Assembly: GCF_029589495.1 (NCBI RefSeq) | Contig: NZ_JAAIVF010000001.1 | Location: forward strand, 310,001-374,000 | Reading direction: 5' to 3' | DNA length: 64,000 nucleotides | Source: Speluncibacter jeojiensis | Lineage (GTDB): Bacteria > Actinomycetota > Actinomycetes > Mycobacteriales > Mycobacteriaceae | Part shown: piece by piece, positions 34,392 to 42,898 of the stretch | Numbering within the stretch: position 1 is the stretch's first letter | Layout of the letters: each line of letters opens with the position of its first letter | Position numbers and translations under genes: made by a program | The notes under the pieces: generated by a model | Databases searched by the model: none | What the model saw: only the letters and a program-made list of their open reading frames with translations | What the model was told of the DNA's origin: nothing

Positions 34392-36026
34392 ATGGGCCGC
34401 AGATCGTGGTGGGGTTGGGGCAACGTCGACGACGCGGTGACCGGTCGCGAACTGGGCGCGCTGACCGCGCGGGTGGCGGCCATGCTGCCGAGTGCCGACC
34501 TGACCGCGCACGACCCTCCCCCGCTCGACTCGCTGCCGATCCCCGCCCCGCGGATCTCGACGCCCGAGCCGTTGGCGCACCTGGCCTCCGGCGATCCCCG
34601 CGACCGGATCTCGCACGGACACGGACAGGCGTTCCGGGACGTGGTGCGGATGCTGCTCGGCCGGGTCGGGCACGTGCCCGATCTGGTGCTGCGCCCGCAG
34701 ACCGAGCGCGACGTGGTCGACGTGCTGGACTGGTGCACCACCGCCGGCGTTGCGGTGATCCCGTTCGGCGGCGGCACCTCGGTGGTCGGCGGGGTCGAGC
34801 CGCGCTGCGCAGGCGACCACGCCGGCGCCGTCGCGCTCGATCTGGGCGAGCTGAACCGGGTGCTCGAAATCGACCGCACCAGCCGGGCCGCGCGCATCCA
34901 GGCCGGGATCCTCGGCCCGGCACTGGAGGACGCGCTGCGCCCGGACGGCCTGACGCTGCGGCACTTTCCGCAGTCGTTCGAGTTCTCCACGCTCGGCGGC
35001 TGGCTGGCCACCCGCTCCGGCGGGCACTACGCGACCGTCTACACCCACATCGACGAGATGGTCGAGTCGATGCGGGTGGTCTCCCCCGCCGGGACCGGCG
35101 AGTCCCGGCGGCTCCCGGGCTCGGGCGCCGGACCGTCGCCGGACCGGATGTTCCTCGGCTCCGAGGGCACGCTCGGGGTGATCACCGAGGCGTGGATGCG
35201 GCTACAGGAGCGCCCGCGGTGGCGCGCCGGCGCCTCGGCGGTGTTCGGCGACCACGACCGCGCGGTCGCCGCGACCCGCACCATTGCGCAGTCCGCACTG
35301 TTCCCGGCGAACTGCCGGCTGCTCGATCCGGTCGAGGCATTCATCAACGCCGGAACCGCCTGCGGCGGGGGTGTTCTGGTGCTCGGCTTCGAATCGGCCG
35401 ACCATCCCGTCGACGCCGCACTGGCCCGCGCGGTCGAGATCTGCCGCGACCACGGCGGCACGCTCCCGGATGGCATCCGGGTCAGCGGCCCGCGCACGCC
35501 CGGCGCGGCAGAGTCCGGCGCGGCCGGCACCTGGCGGTCGTCGTTCCTGCGGATGCCCTATCAGCGGGATGCGCTGGCGGCCCGGTCGATGATCGTCGAG
35601 ACCTTCGAAACCGCGTGCACCTGGGACCGTTTCGATGCGCTGCGGTCAGCTGTCCTGGGCGCCGCTGCCGCCGCGTTCGCGTCGGTCGGCACGACCGGGG
35701 TGGTGTCCTGCCGGTTCACCCACGTGTACCCGGACGGGCCCGCACCGTATTTCGGGATCTATGCGCCCGGCACCTGGGGCCGGACCGTCGAGCAGTGGGA
35801 CGAGATCAAGTCGGCCGTCTCGGAGGCGCTCGCCGCGCAGGGCGCGACCATCACCCACCACCACGCCGTCGGCCGCGACCACCGGCCCTGGTACGACCGG
35901 CAGCGCCCCGACCCGTTCGCCGCCGCACTGCGCGCGGCAAAATCGACACTCGACCCGGCCGGGATCCTCAACCCCGGCGTCCTGATCGACCCGAGCCCAC
36001 CGGAACACGAGGTAACGCACCGATGA
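34392..36026 (+). CDS. AGPS-like FAD-binding oxidoreductase
   Basis: A 544-residue vanillyl-alcohol-oxidase-type flavoenzyme. The PCMH FAD domain (about 95-270) shows VIPFGGGTSVVGGVEP, then FPQSFEFSTLGGWLATRSGGHYATVYTHI in pieces, and FLGSEGTLGVITEA; the FAD-linked C-terminal domain ends with ILNPGVLIDP. The architecture matches alkyldihydroxyacetonephosphate synthase, which makes ether lipids in eukaryotes; bacterial homologues often have other roles (D-lactate or glycolate-like oxidation). A Tyr/His pair for substrate binding is likely (HHHAVGRDH). ATG 34392 was preferred to 34377 because of GGAGGAA upstream. Its stop overlaps the next gene by 4 bp. Confidence 0.8.
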   Translation: MGRRSWWGWGNVDDAVTGRELGALTARVAAMLPSADLTAHDPPPLDSLPIPAPRISTPEPLAHLASGDPRDRISHGHGQAFRDVVRMLLGRVGHVPDLVLRPQTERDVVDVLDWCTTAGVAVIPFGGGTSVVGGVEPRCAGDHAGAVALDLGELNRVLEIDRTSRAARIQAGILGPALEDALRPDGLTLRHFPQSFEFSTLGGWLATRSGGHYATVYTHIDEMVESMRVVSPAGTGESRRLPGSGAGPSPDRMFLGSEGTLGVITEAWMRLQERPRWRAGASAVFGDHDRAVAATRTIAQSALFPANCRLLDPVEAFINAGTACGGGVLVLGFESADHPVDAALARAVEICRDHGGTLPDGIRVSGPRTPGAAESGAAGTWRSSFLRMPYQRDALAARSMIVETFETACTWDRFDALRSAVLGAAAAAFASVGTTGVVSCRFTHVYPDGPAPYFGIYAPGTWGRTVEQWDEIKSAVSEALAAQGATITHHHAVGRDHRPWYDRQRPDPFAAALRAAKSTLDPAGILNPGVLIDPSPPEHEVTHR

Positions 36027-36529
36027 TCATCACCGTCGCCGACCACACGCCCGAGATCGACGACTCCGCCTGGATCGCGCCCAACGCGACCGTCGTCGGC
36101 CGGGCCCGCATCGCCGAGCGGGTCGGCATCTTCTACTCGACGGTGATCCGCGCCGACATCGAGGACATCACCATCGGCGCCGAGACGAACATCCAGGACG
36201 GCTGCGTGCTGCACGCCGACCCCGGTTTTCCGCTGACGGTCGGCGAGCGGGTGTCGGTGGGGCACAACGCGGTCCTGCACGGCTGCACTGTCGAGGACGA
36301 GGTGCTCGTCGGCATGGGCGCGGTCGTGCTCAACGGGGCACGCATCGGCACCGGCAGCCTGATCGCCGCCGGTGCCGTCGTGCCCGAGGGAGCGCAGATC
36401 CCGCCCGGATCGCTGGTCGCCGGGGTGCCCGCCAAGGTCCGCCGCGAGCTGTCCGAGGCCCAGCGCGCGAAGATCGCCCTCAACGCACAGGTCTACCTCG
36501 CGCTCAAGGACCTGCACGACCAGGTCTGA
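36023..36529 (+). CDS. Gamma-carbonic anhydrase-like hexapeptide protein
   Basis: A 168-residue left-handed beta-helix protein of the gamma-CA/YrdA family. Repeated [LIV]-G-x4 hexapeptides run through residues 12-140, and His residues near 65 (CVLHADPG), 82 (VGHNAVLHG) and 87 fit the three-His zinc site. Family members may be carbonic anhydrases or metal-binding proteins of unknown role. ATG 36023 overlaps the stop of the flavoenzyme (ATGA), so the two are translationally coupled. Confidence 0.85.
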   Translation: MIITVADHTPEIDDSAWIAPNATVVGRARIAERVGIFYSTVIRADIEDITIGAETNIQDGCVLHADPGFPLTVGERVSVGHNAVLHGCTVEDEVLVGMGAVVLNGARIGTGSLIAAGAVVPEGAQIPPGSLVAGVPAKVRRELSEAQRAKIALNAQVYLALKDLHDQV

Positions 36530-36545
36530 GCCGGGCCGTGCGGTG

Positions 36546-36845
36546 TCAGCGTCCGCCGAGGACCTGCGACGCGAGCGCGGTCCCGGCCGCGACCAGGCCC
36601 ACCGACTGCCACGCGCCGACCTTCTTGGACAGCGGGTGCGAGGCCCCGAAGGCGCCGACATAGGTGCCGATCAGCGCGGCGGCCTTGCCCGCGCCGGCGT
36701 TCTTGACCCAGCTGTAAGTGCACACCCCGCCGGCCGCCGCGAGCACCGCGCCGCCGAGCTGCCGGTTGCCGGTCTGCCGCGCGACGGCGTACCCGCCGAC
36801 GAGTCCGGCGGCGGCGAGGGCGGAGGTGGCGGTCTTGTTCAGCAT
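36546..36845 (-). CDS. Small hydrophobic protein, unknown
   Basis: A 99-residue, Ala/Gly-rich protein with several weakly hydrophobic stretches, probably two or three membrane helices; the middle YSWVKNAGAGKAAALIGTYVGAF and C-terminal SVGLVAAGTALASQVL are the best helices. The family was not recognised. ATG 36845 is preceded by GGAGAACC at a suitable distance. It is read away from the gamma-CA gene and lies just after the fprB terminator hairpin, so it probably has its own promoter. Confidence 0.6.
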   Translation of the reverse strand: MLNKTATSALAAAGLVGGYAVARQTGNRQLGGAVLAAAGGVCTYSWVKNAGAGKAAALIGTYVGAFGASHPLSKKVGAWQSVGLVAAGTALASQVLGGR

Positions 36846-36863
36846 TGCGGTTCTCCATTCGAC

Positions 36864-36892
36864 AACGGCCGCCTCCAGGCGAGGCGGCCGTT
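36864..36892 (-). terminator. Hairpin after fprB
   Basis: Perfect 12-bp arms AACGGCCGCCTC (36864-36875) and GAGGCGGCCGTT (36881-36892) with a 5-base loop. It starts 15 bp after the fprB stop. Stable and well placed; a short T-run (TTGTC) follows on the minus strand. Confidence 0.75.
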
Positions 36893-36907
36893 ACCGAGGC
36901 TACCGAT

Positions 36908-38626
36908 CTATCGGACGGAGGACTTCCGCCGCAGCGTGAAGCGACGTTCGGGGGCGGGGGGCGCCACCGCGAGCGCGGTCCGCACCGCCTCGTCGGCATC
37001 GATGATCTTGTCGCGGACGCGTCCCTGGGTGGCGCCGGCCCGGCGTTCGGCGGCGTCGAGCGCGGCCCAGCCCTCGCGGTCGACCACGTCCGGTCGACGG
37101 CGCCGGACCAGCGCGGTCAACTCCGCCTGCGTGCCGACCGTCCGTCCCGGCCCGGCATTGACGTCGGCGAGCAACTGCTCGACCGTGTCGTGCGCGCAGC
37201 TCTTGTTGGTGCCGATGAACCCGGACGGCCCGCGCTTGATCCAGCCCGTCACGTAGGCGCCGGGGCTGTCGGTGACCTTGCCCCCGTCGTTCGGCACGGT
37301 TCCGGTCGCCGGATCGAAGGGCAGGTCGGCGACCCGCCGGCCGTGGTAGCCCACCGACGTGAGCACCAGCCCTGTCTCGATCCGCACCGGCTCGTCCGCG
37401 TAGTCGATGCCGTCGGCCGTGAACGCCCCGGGCGCGAACTCGGCGGCCTCGACCCGATCGGATCCATCGAACCCCTTGGGCGACAACAAGTACCGCAGCA
37501 CGATGCGCTTGCCGCCGGCGACCGCGTCATCGGATGCCGACGGGAGCTGCCCGAGCACCGCGAGCTTGTGGTCGGCGGCGTGACCGAGCCCGCCCTCGTG
37601 CAGCCGGTGCTCCTCCTGCGAGCTGATGATCTCGCCATCGCGGTCGACCACCACCCGGTAGTCGGTGCCGGCGACCAGCCCGGTGAGCTCGGGCAGGGTG
37701 AACGCCGACTGGGCGGCGCCGCGCCGGCCGACCACCACGATCTCCTCGACCTTGCTCCCGCGCAACGCCGCCAGCGCCGCGCCGGAGATGTCGGTGCCGG
37801 CCAGCCGGTCGGGATCCGAGGCGAGGATCCGGGCGACGTCGAGCGCGACGTTGCCGTTGCCCACGATCACCACCCGCCGGTGCGAGAGGTCGAAAGTGCG
37901 GTGCGCGTGGTCGGGATGGCCGTTGTACCAGCCGACGAACTCGGTGGCCGAGGCGATGCCGGGCAGGTCCGCGCCGGGCACGTCGAGCCGCCGGTCCGAC
38001 GAGGCGCCGACCGCGTAGATCACCGCGTGGTGGTGCGCGAGCAGTTCCTCGTGCGAGACGTCCGCCCCCGCGGCCACGTCGCCGACCTCGACGTTGAGGA
38101 AGAACTGGAAGCCGGGTTCGCGGGAGACCTTGTCATAGAGGTCGGTGACCTGCTTGGTGTGCTGATGGTCGGGTGCCACCCCGGCGCGGACCAGCCCGTA
38201 CGGCGCGGGCAGCCGGTCGAAGACGTTGACCTGGGCACCGGCCTGCCGGAGGATCTCGTCGGCCGCATACATCCCGGCCGGTCCCGACCCGACGACGGCG
38301 ACCCGTAGTCCGCCGAGGTCGGCGCGGGCTGTGGTCGACTCGATCATCGGCGCCAGCAGCGGCCGCTCACGCGGTTGCTTGTAGAAGTCCGCGTTGATCT
38401 CCAGGAACGGCAACAGCTCCTCGCTGAGCTTGCCATGCGGCAGGATCGCGCCGACCGGGCAGGCAGTCACACACGCACCGCAGTCGACGCAGGCGACAGG
38501 GTCGACGTGCAGCATCTCCGCGGTGAGGAAGTCCGGCTCGTCCGGCGTCGGGTGGATGCAGTTGACCGGGCACGCGTAGACGCACGAGCCGTCGCTGCAA
38601 CAGGACTGGGTGACAACGTGAGGCAT
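36908..38626 (-). CDS. fprB: FprB, ferredoxin-fused NADPH reductase
   Basis: A 572-residue electron-transfer flavoprotein: a 7Fe ferredoxin at 1-60 (Cys 9, 10, 15, 19, 23, 46, 49, 52, 56) fused to an adrenodoxin-reductase-like domain. FAD motif VAVVGSGPAGMYAADEIL, the conserved PYGLVRAGVAPDH and the NADP motif VVIVGNGNVALDVARIL with GRRG (2'-phosphate binding) are intact. It moves electrons from NADPH to partner oxygenases. It is 18 bp downstream of the AurF-family gene at 38645-39640 on the same strand, as Rv0885-fprB in M. tuberculosis, and is probably its reductase. The extra C-terminal ~90 residues are typical of FprB. Confidence 0.92.
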   Translation of the reverse strand: MPHVVTQSCCSDGSCVYACPVNCIHPTPDEPDFLTAEMLHVDPVACVDCGACVTACPVGAILPHGKLSEELLPFLEINADFYKQPRERPLLAPMIESTTARADLGGLRVAVVGSGPAGMYAADEILRQAGAQVNVFDRLPAPYGLVRAGVAPDHQHTKQVTDLYDKVSREPGFQFFLNVEVGDVAAGADVSHEELLAHHHAVIYAVGASSDRRLDVPGADLPGIASATEFVGWYNGHPDHAHRTFDLSHRRVVIVGNGNVALDVARILASDPDRLAGTDISGAALAALRGSKVEEIVVVGRRGAAQSAFTLPELTGLVAGTDYRVVVDRDGEIISSQEEHRLHEGGLGHAADHKLAVLGQLPSASDDAVAGGKRIVLRYLLSPKGFDGSDRVEAAEFAPGAFTADGIDYADEPVRIETGLVLTSVGYHGRRVADLPFDPATGTVPNDGGKVTDSPGAYVTGWIKRGPSGFIGTNKSCAHDTVEQLLADVNAGPGRTVGTQAELTALVRRRRPDVVDREGWAALDAAERRAGATQGRVRDKIIDADEAVRTALAVAPPAPERRFTLRRKSSVR

Positions 38627-38644
38627 GGAACGGCTACTTCCGTA

Positions 38645-39640
38645 TCAGGCGGCGGGTGCCAGCGGCTCGCGCTCGGGCTCGCTGCGGAACCGGGACGGAC
38701 GGCCGTCGATCTTGAGCAGCTTCCACAGCTTCTTCGAGGACCGGTTCATCAGGCCGAGTTCCTCGCCGAGCATGCGCACGTCGCCGAAGTAACCGCTGAG
38801 CTCGCGGCGCGACGCCGGGGCGTCCCAGAACAGGTCCTTCTTGACCTGCTTGGGAATGTCGAACTCCTTGAAGAACTCCTTCGGCGGGATGACGATCACG
38901 TCGCACAGGATGCGCATGATGATCGGGAAGGCCAGCGAGAGGATGTACTTGGCGAAGCGGCCGTTGGCAGGCACGTGCTGGCGCAGGAACTCGTGTGCGA
39001 ACGAGATGTGCCGGGCCTCTTCGGCGACGTGGATGCGCATGACGCCCTTGAGCGTGGGGTGGAAGTCGCCGTCGGTGCGCAGGTAGTTCTTCTGAATGTG
39101 GTCGATCGGTTCCTCACCGGCGAGCACACCCATGAAGAAGATCGACGGGAACGGCCACGCGGCCAGCCCGAGGAACGGTGCGACCCGGCGCATGACCGGT
39201 CCGAACCCCGGAACGTCCACGCCGGTGCGGTTGACCATCTCCTGGAACATCAGGGTGTGGTTGCACTCTTCCTTGACCTCGTGCGTGGCGTACCGGAACT
39301 CGGCCGAGCCGTTGGGCAGCATCGAGACGTACTGCATGAAGCCCCGGATGAGCACCTGCTCGAATCCCAGGCCCACCTTGGCGACGTTGGCCTGGCGGTA
39401 CATGCCGACCGCGATCTGCTTCTCGCGCGGCAGCGCCTTGTACCAGGGGTGCGCGCCGAGCGGGTCGATCTCCGGCAGGATCCACCGGGTGTCGTCGGGG
39501 ACGACCTGGAACTCCGGCGCGTCCCAGTCGATGTCCCTGTAGGGATCGAAGCTGCGGTGGATGGATCCGTCGGAGAGGCGCGTGAGCATCTCCTCGTACT
39601 CCTCGCCGGACTGCGTCGCCGGGGTCTCCATCGTCGTCAT
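38645..39640 (-). CDS. AurF-family diiron oxygenase (copy 2)
   Basis: A 331-residue all-helical diiron protein of the AurF type. Ligands: E94, E125-x2-H128 (EECNH), E176 in AGEEPI and H204-x3-E208-x2-H211 (IHVAEEARH). It is about 36 residues longer at the N-terminus than copy 1 and clearly diverged from it outside the metal motifs. ATG 39640 follows AAAGGAA. It lies 18 bp before fprB, so it forms a two-gene operon with a dedicated reductase, as Rv0885-Rv0886. Substrate unknown; N- or lipid-oxygenation is speculative. Two palindromes upstream (39680-39717) may control it. Confidence 0.88.
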   Translation of the reverse strand: MTTMETPATQSGEEYEEMLTRLSDGSIHRSFDPYRDIDWDAPEFQVVPDDTRWILPEIDPLGAHPWYKALPREKQIAVGMYRQANVAKVGLGFEQVLIRGFMQYVSMLPNGSAEFRYATHEVKEECNHTLMFQEMVNRTGVDVPGFGPVMRRVAPFLGLAAWPFPSIFFMGVLAGEEPIDHIQKNYLRTDGDFHPTLKGVMRIHVAEEARHISFAHEFLRQHVPANGRFAKYILSLAFPIIMRILCDVIVIPPKEFFKEFDIPKQVKKDLFWDAPASRRELSGYFGDVRMLGEELGLMNRSSKKLWKLLKIDGRPSRFRSEPEREPLAPAA

Positions 39641-39679
39641 CGATCGATTCCTTTCGTCGGACCACAGATCCCGGCCCAC

Positions 39680-39717
39680 TGCCACCATCGTGGCAATCAG
39701 TGTAACGAGGCGTCACA
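39680..39717. promoter_or_regulatory. Two palindromes upstream of AurF copy 2
   Basis: 39680-39695: TGCCAC-catc-GTGGCA, a perfect 6-bp inverted repeat. 39701-39717: TGTAAC-gaggc-GTCACA, an imperfect one (5 of 6). Both lie 40-80 bp before the AurF copy 2 start. Candidate operator sites; no regulator gene adjoins. Their function is inferred from symmetry only. Confidence 0.45.
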
Positions 39718-39733
39718 GGTAGAACAAGAGCGG

Positions 39734-40618
39734 TCATTCTGTGACCCGCGCCACCGTCTCGGACGGTGTCGGGCCCTGACCCGGGATCGTGGCCTGCGCC
39801 GCTGGTGGGAGCTGCCGCGCCGTCCTCCGACCTCGGCGTATCAACCGGCGCCCGGCCCACTGCACCGCCATCGCCAGGGCCAGCACCCCGGCCGCGACGA
39901 TGCCGTCGAGCCAGTAGTGGTTGGCGGTGGCCACCACCACGAACACCGTCACCGCCGGATGCGCCAGCACCAGCCACCGCCACCGGCTCACCCCCGCGGT
40001 GATCACCCCGACCGCGACCAGCAGCGCCCAGGCGACGTGCACCGAGGGCATGGCCGACAGCTGGTTCGGCGACAGTTGGTCGGCGGACAGCGTGTCCAAC
40101 GCCGCGTACACCGACTGTCCGTATTGTGCTGCGGTGTCGACGAATCCGGACCGTGGCAGCAGGCGTGGCGGGGCGACCGGCAGCAGCGCCACCAGCAGAC
40201 ATCCCGCCGTCACCAGCACCAGCGTGGTCCGCACGCGCGCGTAGTGCTCGCGGCGGCGCCAGAACAGCCATACGAGCAGGACCAGCAGCGCGGTCACGTG
40301 CGCGGTCGCATAGAACAGATTGCACGCCTGAGTCAGCCACGGATGCGGCGTGATCAGTTGCTGGACGGTCGATTCCGCGGGCAGCGGCAGCCACCGCCGC
40401 TCGGCGCGCACGATCGCGTGTCCCCGCTCGACCGCGCCCGCCGACCTGGTCAGCGCCAGCGCACCGACCCACTGCCACAGCGTGAACAGCGCGGCGATCA
40501 CCCCTGCCTCGCGCACGGCCGGCGCGCTCGCGACCAGCCGGGCACGGCCGGACCGACCGGCCAGCGCCGCGGCGACGAACAGGGCCCCGGCCAGCAGCCC
40601 ACCCTGCCGCCACGACAT
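39734..40618 (-). CDS. PAP2-superfamily membrane phosphatase/transferase
   Basis: A 294-residue membrane protein with about six helices. The PAP2 active-site motifs are SAMPSVHVAW (motif 2, with His) and ANHYWLDGIV (motif 3, His and Asp); motif 1 (KxxxxxxRP) is not obvious, as usual in the PAP2_3 subgroup related to inositol-phosphoceramide synthases. It may dephosphorylate or transfer phosphoinositol or similar head groups at the membrane (inference). ATG 40618 is a cautious start; GTG 40633 is also possible. Divergent from the lipoprotein gene across 108 bp. Confidence 0.78.
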   Translation of the reverse strand: MSWRQGGLLAGALFVAAALAGRSGRARLVASAPAVREAGVIAALFTLWQWVGALALTRSAGAVERGHAIVRAERRWLPLPAESTVQQLITPHPWLTQACNLFYATAHVTALLVLLVWLFWRRREHYARVRTTLVLVTAGCLLVALLPVAPPRLLPRSGFVDTAAQYGQSVYAALDTLSADQLSPNQLSAMPSVHVAWALLVAVGVITAGVSRWRWLVLAHPAVTVFVVVATANHYWLDGIVAAGVLALAMAVQWAGRRLIRRGRRTARQLPPAAQATIPGQGPTPSETVARVTE

Positions 40619-40726
40619 GTCGAGGTTGACCACCTCGTCACTATGCCGCCGCGCCCGGCGGGATTCAGGCGGTCCGTTGAATACCCGGTTGGACAACCGA
40701 ATACGCGGCAAACCAGGATGGCCCCC

Positions 40727-41308
40727 ATGACGATTCGTCCCCTCCGCCACCGGGCCGCACGCGCCGCGGTGATCGCCGTCGCCGCCGTCACCGGACTTGG
40801 CGCCTGCGCCAGCAGCAACTCGTCCTCTTCGTCGACCGGCGGCGGGAACCCGCAGGCGGCGGCGCAGCAGCAGGTGCAGGACCTGACGGGGCGGTTCATG
40901 ACCGTCTTCAGCGGGGTCCAGACCGATCCCGCGAAATACCAGGGGCAGATCGAGACGGTGGCGACCGGCGGCGCCGCGCAGCAGATGCACCAGACCGCGC
41001 AGAACATCCTGACCCGCCACTTCAGCGCCACCGGCAGCTACGCCGCCGACCACGTCACGGTCCTGTCCACGCAGTTGCCCGGGGACAAGGGCGGCGAGAA
41101 GAAGGCCACCGCACAGGTCCGGCTGTGCTACAACCCGACCGGGATCACCGTCACCCAGCAGGACGGCAGCAAGGTCCCCACCGCACCGGGCATCCTCGAC
41201 CACGCGCAGGTGACTTTCACCGTCGTCAACGCGCAGTACCCCGACGCCCAGGGCTGGCGGGTGCTGCGGGCACAGGGCGGCCCGAAGACGCCGTGCGAGG
41301 CGTCCTGA
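40727..41308 (+). CDS. Lipoprotein, unknown function
   Basis: A 193-residue exported lipoprotein. The N-terminus has Arg residues, a hydrophobic helix and a lipobox LGAC with C27, followed by a Ser-rich linker SSNSSSSSTGGG. The mature domain (about 45-190) is mixed and has two Cys (CYNP, TPCEAS) that could form a disulfide; the fold was not recognised. ATG 40727 was chosen to place the helix and lipobox correctly; ATG 40718 is also in frame. It converges on lpdA with 9 bp between stops. Confidence 0.75.
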   Translation: MTIRPLRHRAARAAVIAVAAVTGLGACASSNSSSSSTGGGNPQAAAQQQVQDLTGRFMTVFSGVQTDPAKYQGQIETVATGGAAQQMHQTAQNILTRHFSATGSYAADHVTVLSTQLPGDKGGEKKATAQVRLCYNPTGITVTQQDGSKVPTAPGILDHAQVTFTVVNAQYPDAQGWRVLRAQGGPKTPCEAS

Positions 41309-41317
41309 TCCGAGCGG

Positions 41318-42721
41318 TCAGTCCAGATCGTCGTGGCGCATCAGCTGACGCGCCGCTTCGGTGACCGAACCCGACAGCGACGGGTACACCGAGAAGGTCG
41401 CGGCCACGTCGGCGACCGTGAGGTTGTTCTGCACCGCGATCGCGATCGGCAGAATCAGCTCGGACGCGGTCGACGCCACGACCACGCCGCCGATGACCAC
41501 GCCGGTCGCGGGCCTGCAGAAGATCTTCACGAAACCGCGGCGCAGGCCCATCATCTTGGCCCGCGGGTTGGTGTTGAGCGGCAACATCACCGTGCGCGCG
41601 GGGATCTCACCGTTGTCGATGGTCGCCTGACTGACGCCGACGGTGGCGATCTCCGGCCGGGTGAACACAGCCGAGGCGACCGTCTTGAGCTTGATCGGGG
41701 TGACGCCCTCGCCGAGCGCGTGGTACATCGCGATGCGCCCCTGCATCGCGGCGACCGAGGCCAGCGGCAGCAGCGAGGTGCAGTCGCCGCCCGCGTAGAT
41801 GCCCGCCACCTGGGTCCGCGAGACCCGGTCGACCGGGATGTGGCCGCTGCGTTCGAGTTCGATGCCGACCCGCTCGAGCCCCAGCCCGGACGTGTTGGGC
41901 ACCGAGCCGACCGTCATCAGTGCGTGACTGCCGGTGACGGTGCGGCCGTCCGCGAGCTTGACGATCACGCCGTCCTCGGTGCGTTCGACAGAGTCGGCCC
42001 GCGCGTGCTTGACCAACGTCACGCCGCGTTCGGCCAGTGCGTCCTCGAGCACCAGAGCGGCGTCCGCGTCCTCGTGCGGCAACACCCGGTCGCGGCTGGA
42101 GACCAGCGTGACCTGGACGCCCATCTCCGTGTAGGCGGAGACGAACTCGGCACCGGTCACGCCGGAGCCGACCACCACCAGATGCGTCGGCAGCTCCTCG
42201 AGGTCGTAGAGTTGGCGCCAGGTCAGAATCCGCTCGCCGTCGGGCTCGGCGCCCGGCACGACCCGCGGGCTCGCGCCGGTGGCCAGCAGGACCACGTCGG
42301 CCTCGAATACCAACTGTTCGCCGTCGGGGAGCGTGGCCTGCACCTGGTGCGAGGCCATGCCGACGACCTGGTCGATCAGCTCGCCGCGGCCGGCGACGAG
42401 GTTCACGCCCTCGCGTTGCAGCCGCGCGCGGATGTCGGCGGACTGCGCCTGCGCCAGGCTCTTCACGCGGGCGTGCACCGCGGGCAGCGAGACCGATGCG
42501 TCGTCGGCCGAGAGCGAGACCCCCAGTGCCGCCGCGCGGCGCAGGTCGGTGCGCACGCCGGTCGAGGCGATGAACGTCTTCGACGGGACGCAGTCCCACA
42601 GCACGCAGGCACCGCCGACGCCGTCCGCGTCGATCAGGGTGACGTCCGCCCCGTACTGCGCCGCGACCAGAGCCGCCTCGTAGCCGGCCGGTCCACCACC
42701 GACGATCACGATCCGTGCCAT
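41318..42721 (-). CDS. lpdA: LpdA-type flavoprotein (NAD(P)H:quinone reductase)
   Basis: A 467-residue pyridine-nucleotide disulfide oxidoreductase. FAD motif IVIVGGGPAGYEAALVAAQ, NAD(P) motif HLVVVGSGVTGAEF and the FAD/NAD-binding ATGAS and TVGSVPN are present. In M. tuberculosis LpdA the usual redox pair is incomplete; here ACVLWDCVPSK keeps both Cys (C-x4-C), but the C-terminal His-Glu dyad of lipoamide dehydrogenases is replaced by VYPSLSGSV, as in LpdA. It is therefore unlikely to be a lipoamide dehydrogenase. ATG 42721 follows GGAGGAC. Place matches Rv3303c. Confidence 0.9.
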   Translation of the reverse strand: MARIVIVGGGPAGYEAALVAAQYGADVTLIDADGVGGACVLWDCVPSKTFIASTGVRTDLRRAAALGVSLSADDASVSLPAVHARVKSLAQAQSADIRARLQREGVNLVAGRGELIDQVVGMASHQVQATLPDGEQLVFEADVVLLATGASPRVVPGAEPDGERILTWRQLYDLEELPTHLVVVGSGVTGAEFVSAYTEMGVQVTLVSSRDRVLPHEDADAALVLEDALAERGVTLVKHARADSVERTEDGVIVKLADGRTVTGSHALMTVGSVPNTSGLGLERVGIELERSGHIPVDRVSRTQVAGIYAGGDCTSLLPLASVAAMQGRIAMYHALGEGVTPIKLKTVASAVFTRPEIATVGVSQATIDNGEIPARTVMLPLNTNPRAKMMGLRRGFVKIFCRPATGVVIGGVVVASTASELILPIAIAVQNNLTVADVAATFSVYPSLSGSVTEAARQLMRHDDLD

Positions 42722-42898
42722 GTGTCCTCCATACGGTTCACCTGAGAACTTCGGTGACCACCGACGGGGTGACCGCACACGATGGTCGCATCCACGCTAG
42801 TCGCCGTGGCCGCGGTTCGCGCAGTCGGCGGCGCACCGAGTTGCTCACATTTCCGACCGCCGTGTCCTGCCCCGGCGAGGAGCGCCTAATCTTGATCT

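Noticed and set aside
38375-40726. Upstream extension of the 40727 lipoprotein frame (977 codons in all)
   Set aside because: It is antisense to the AurF, fprB and PAP2 genes; the signal peptide and lipobox place the start at 40727.
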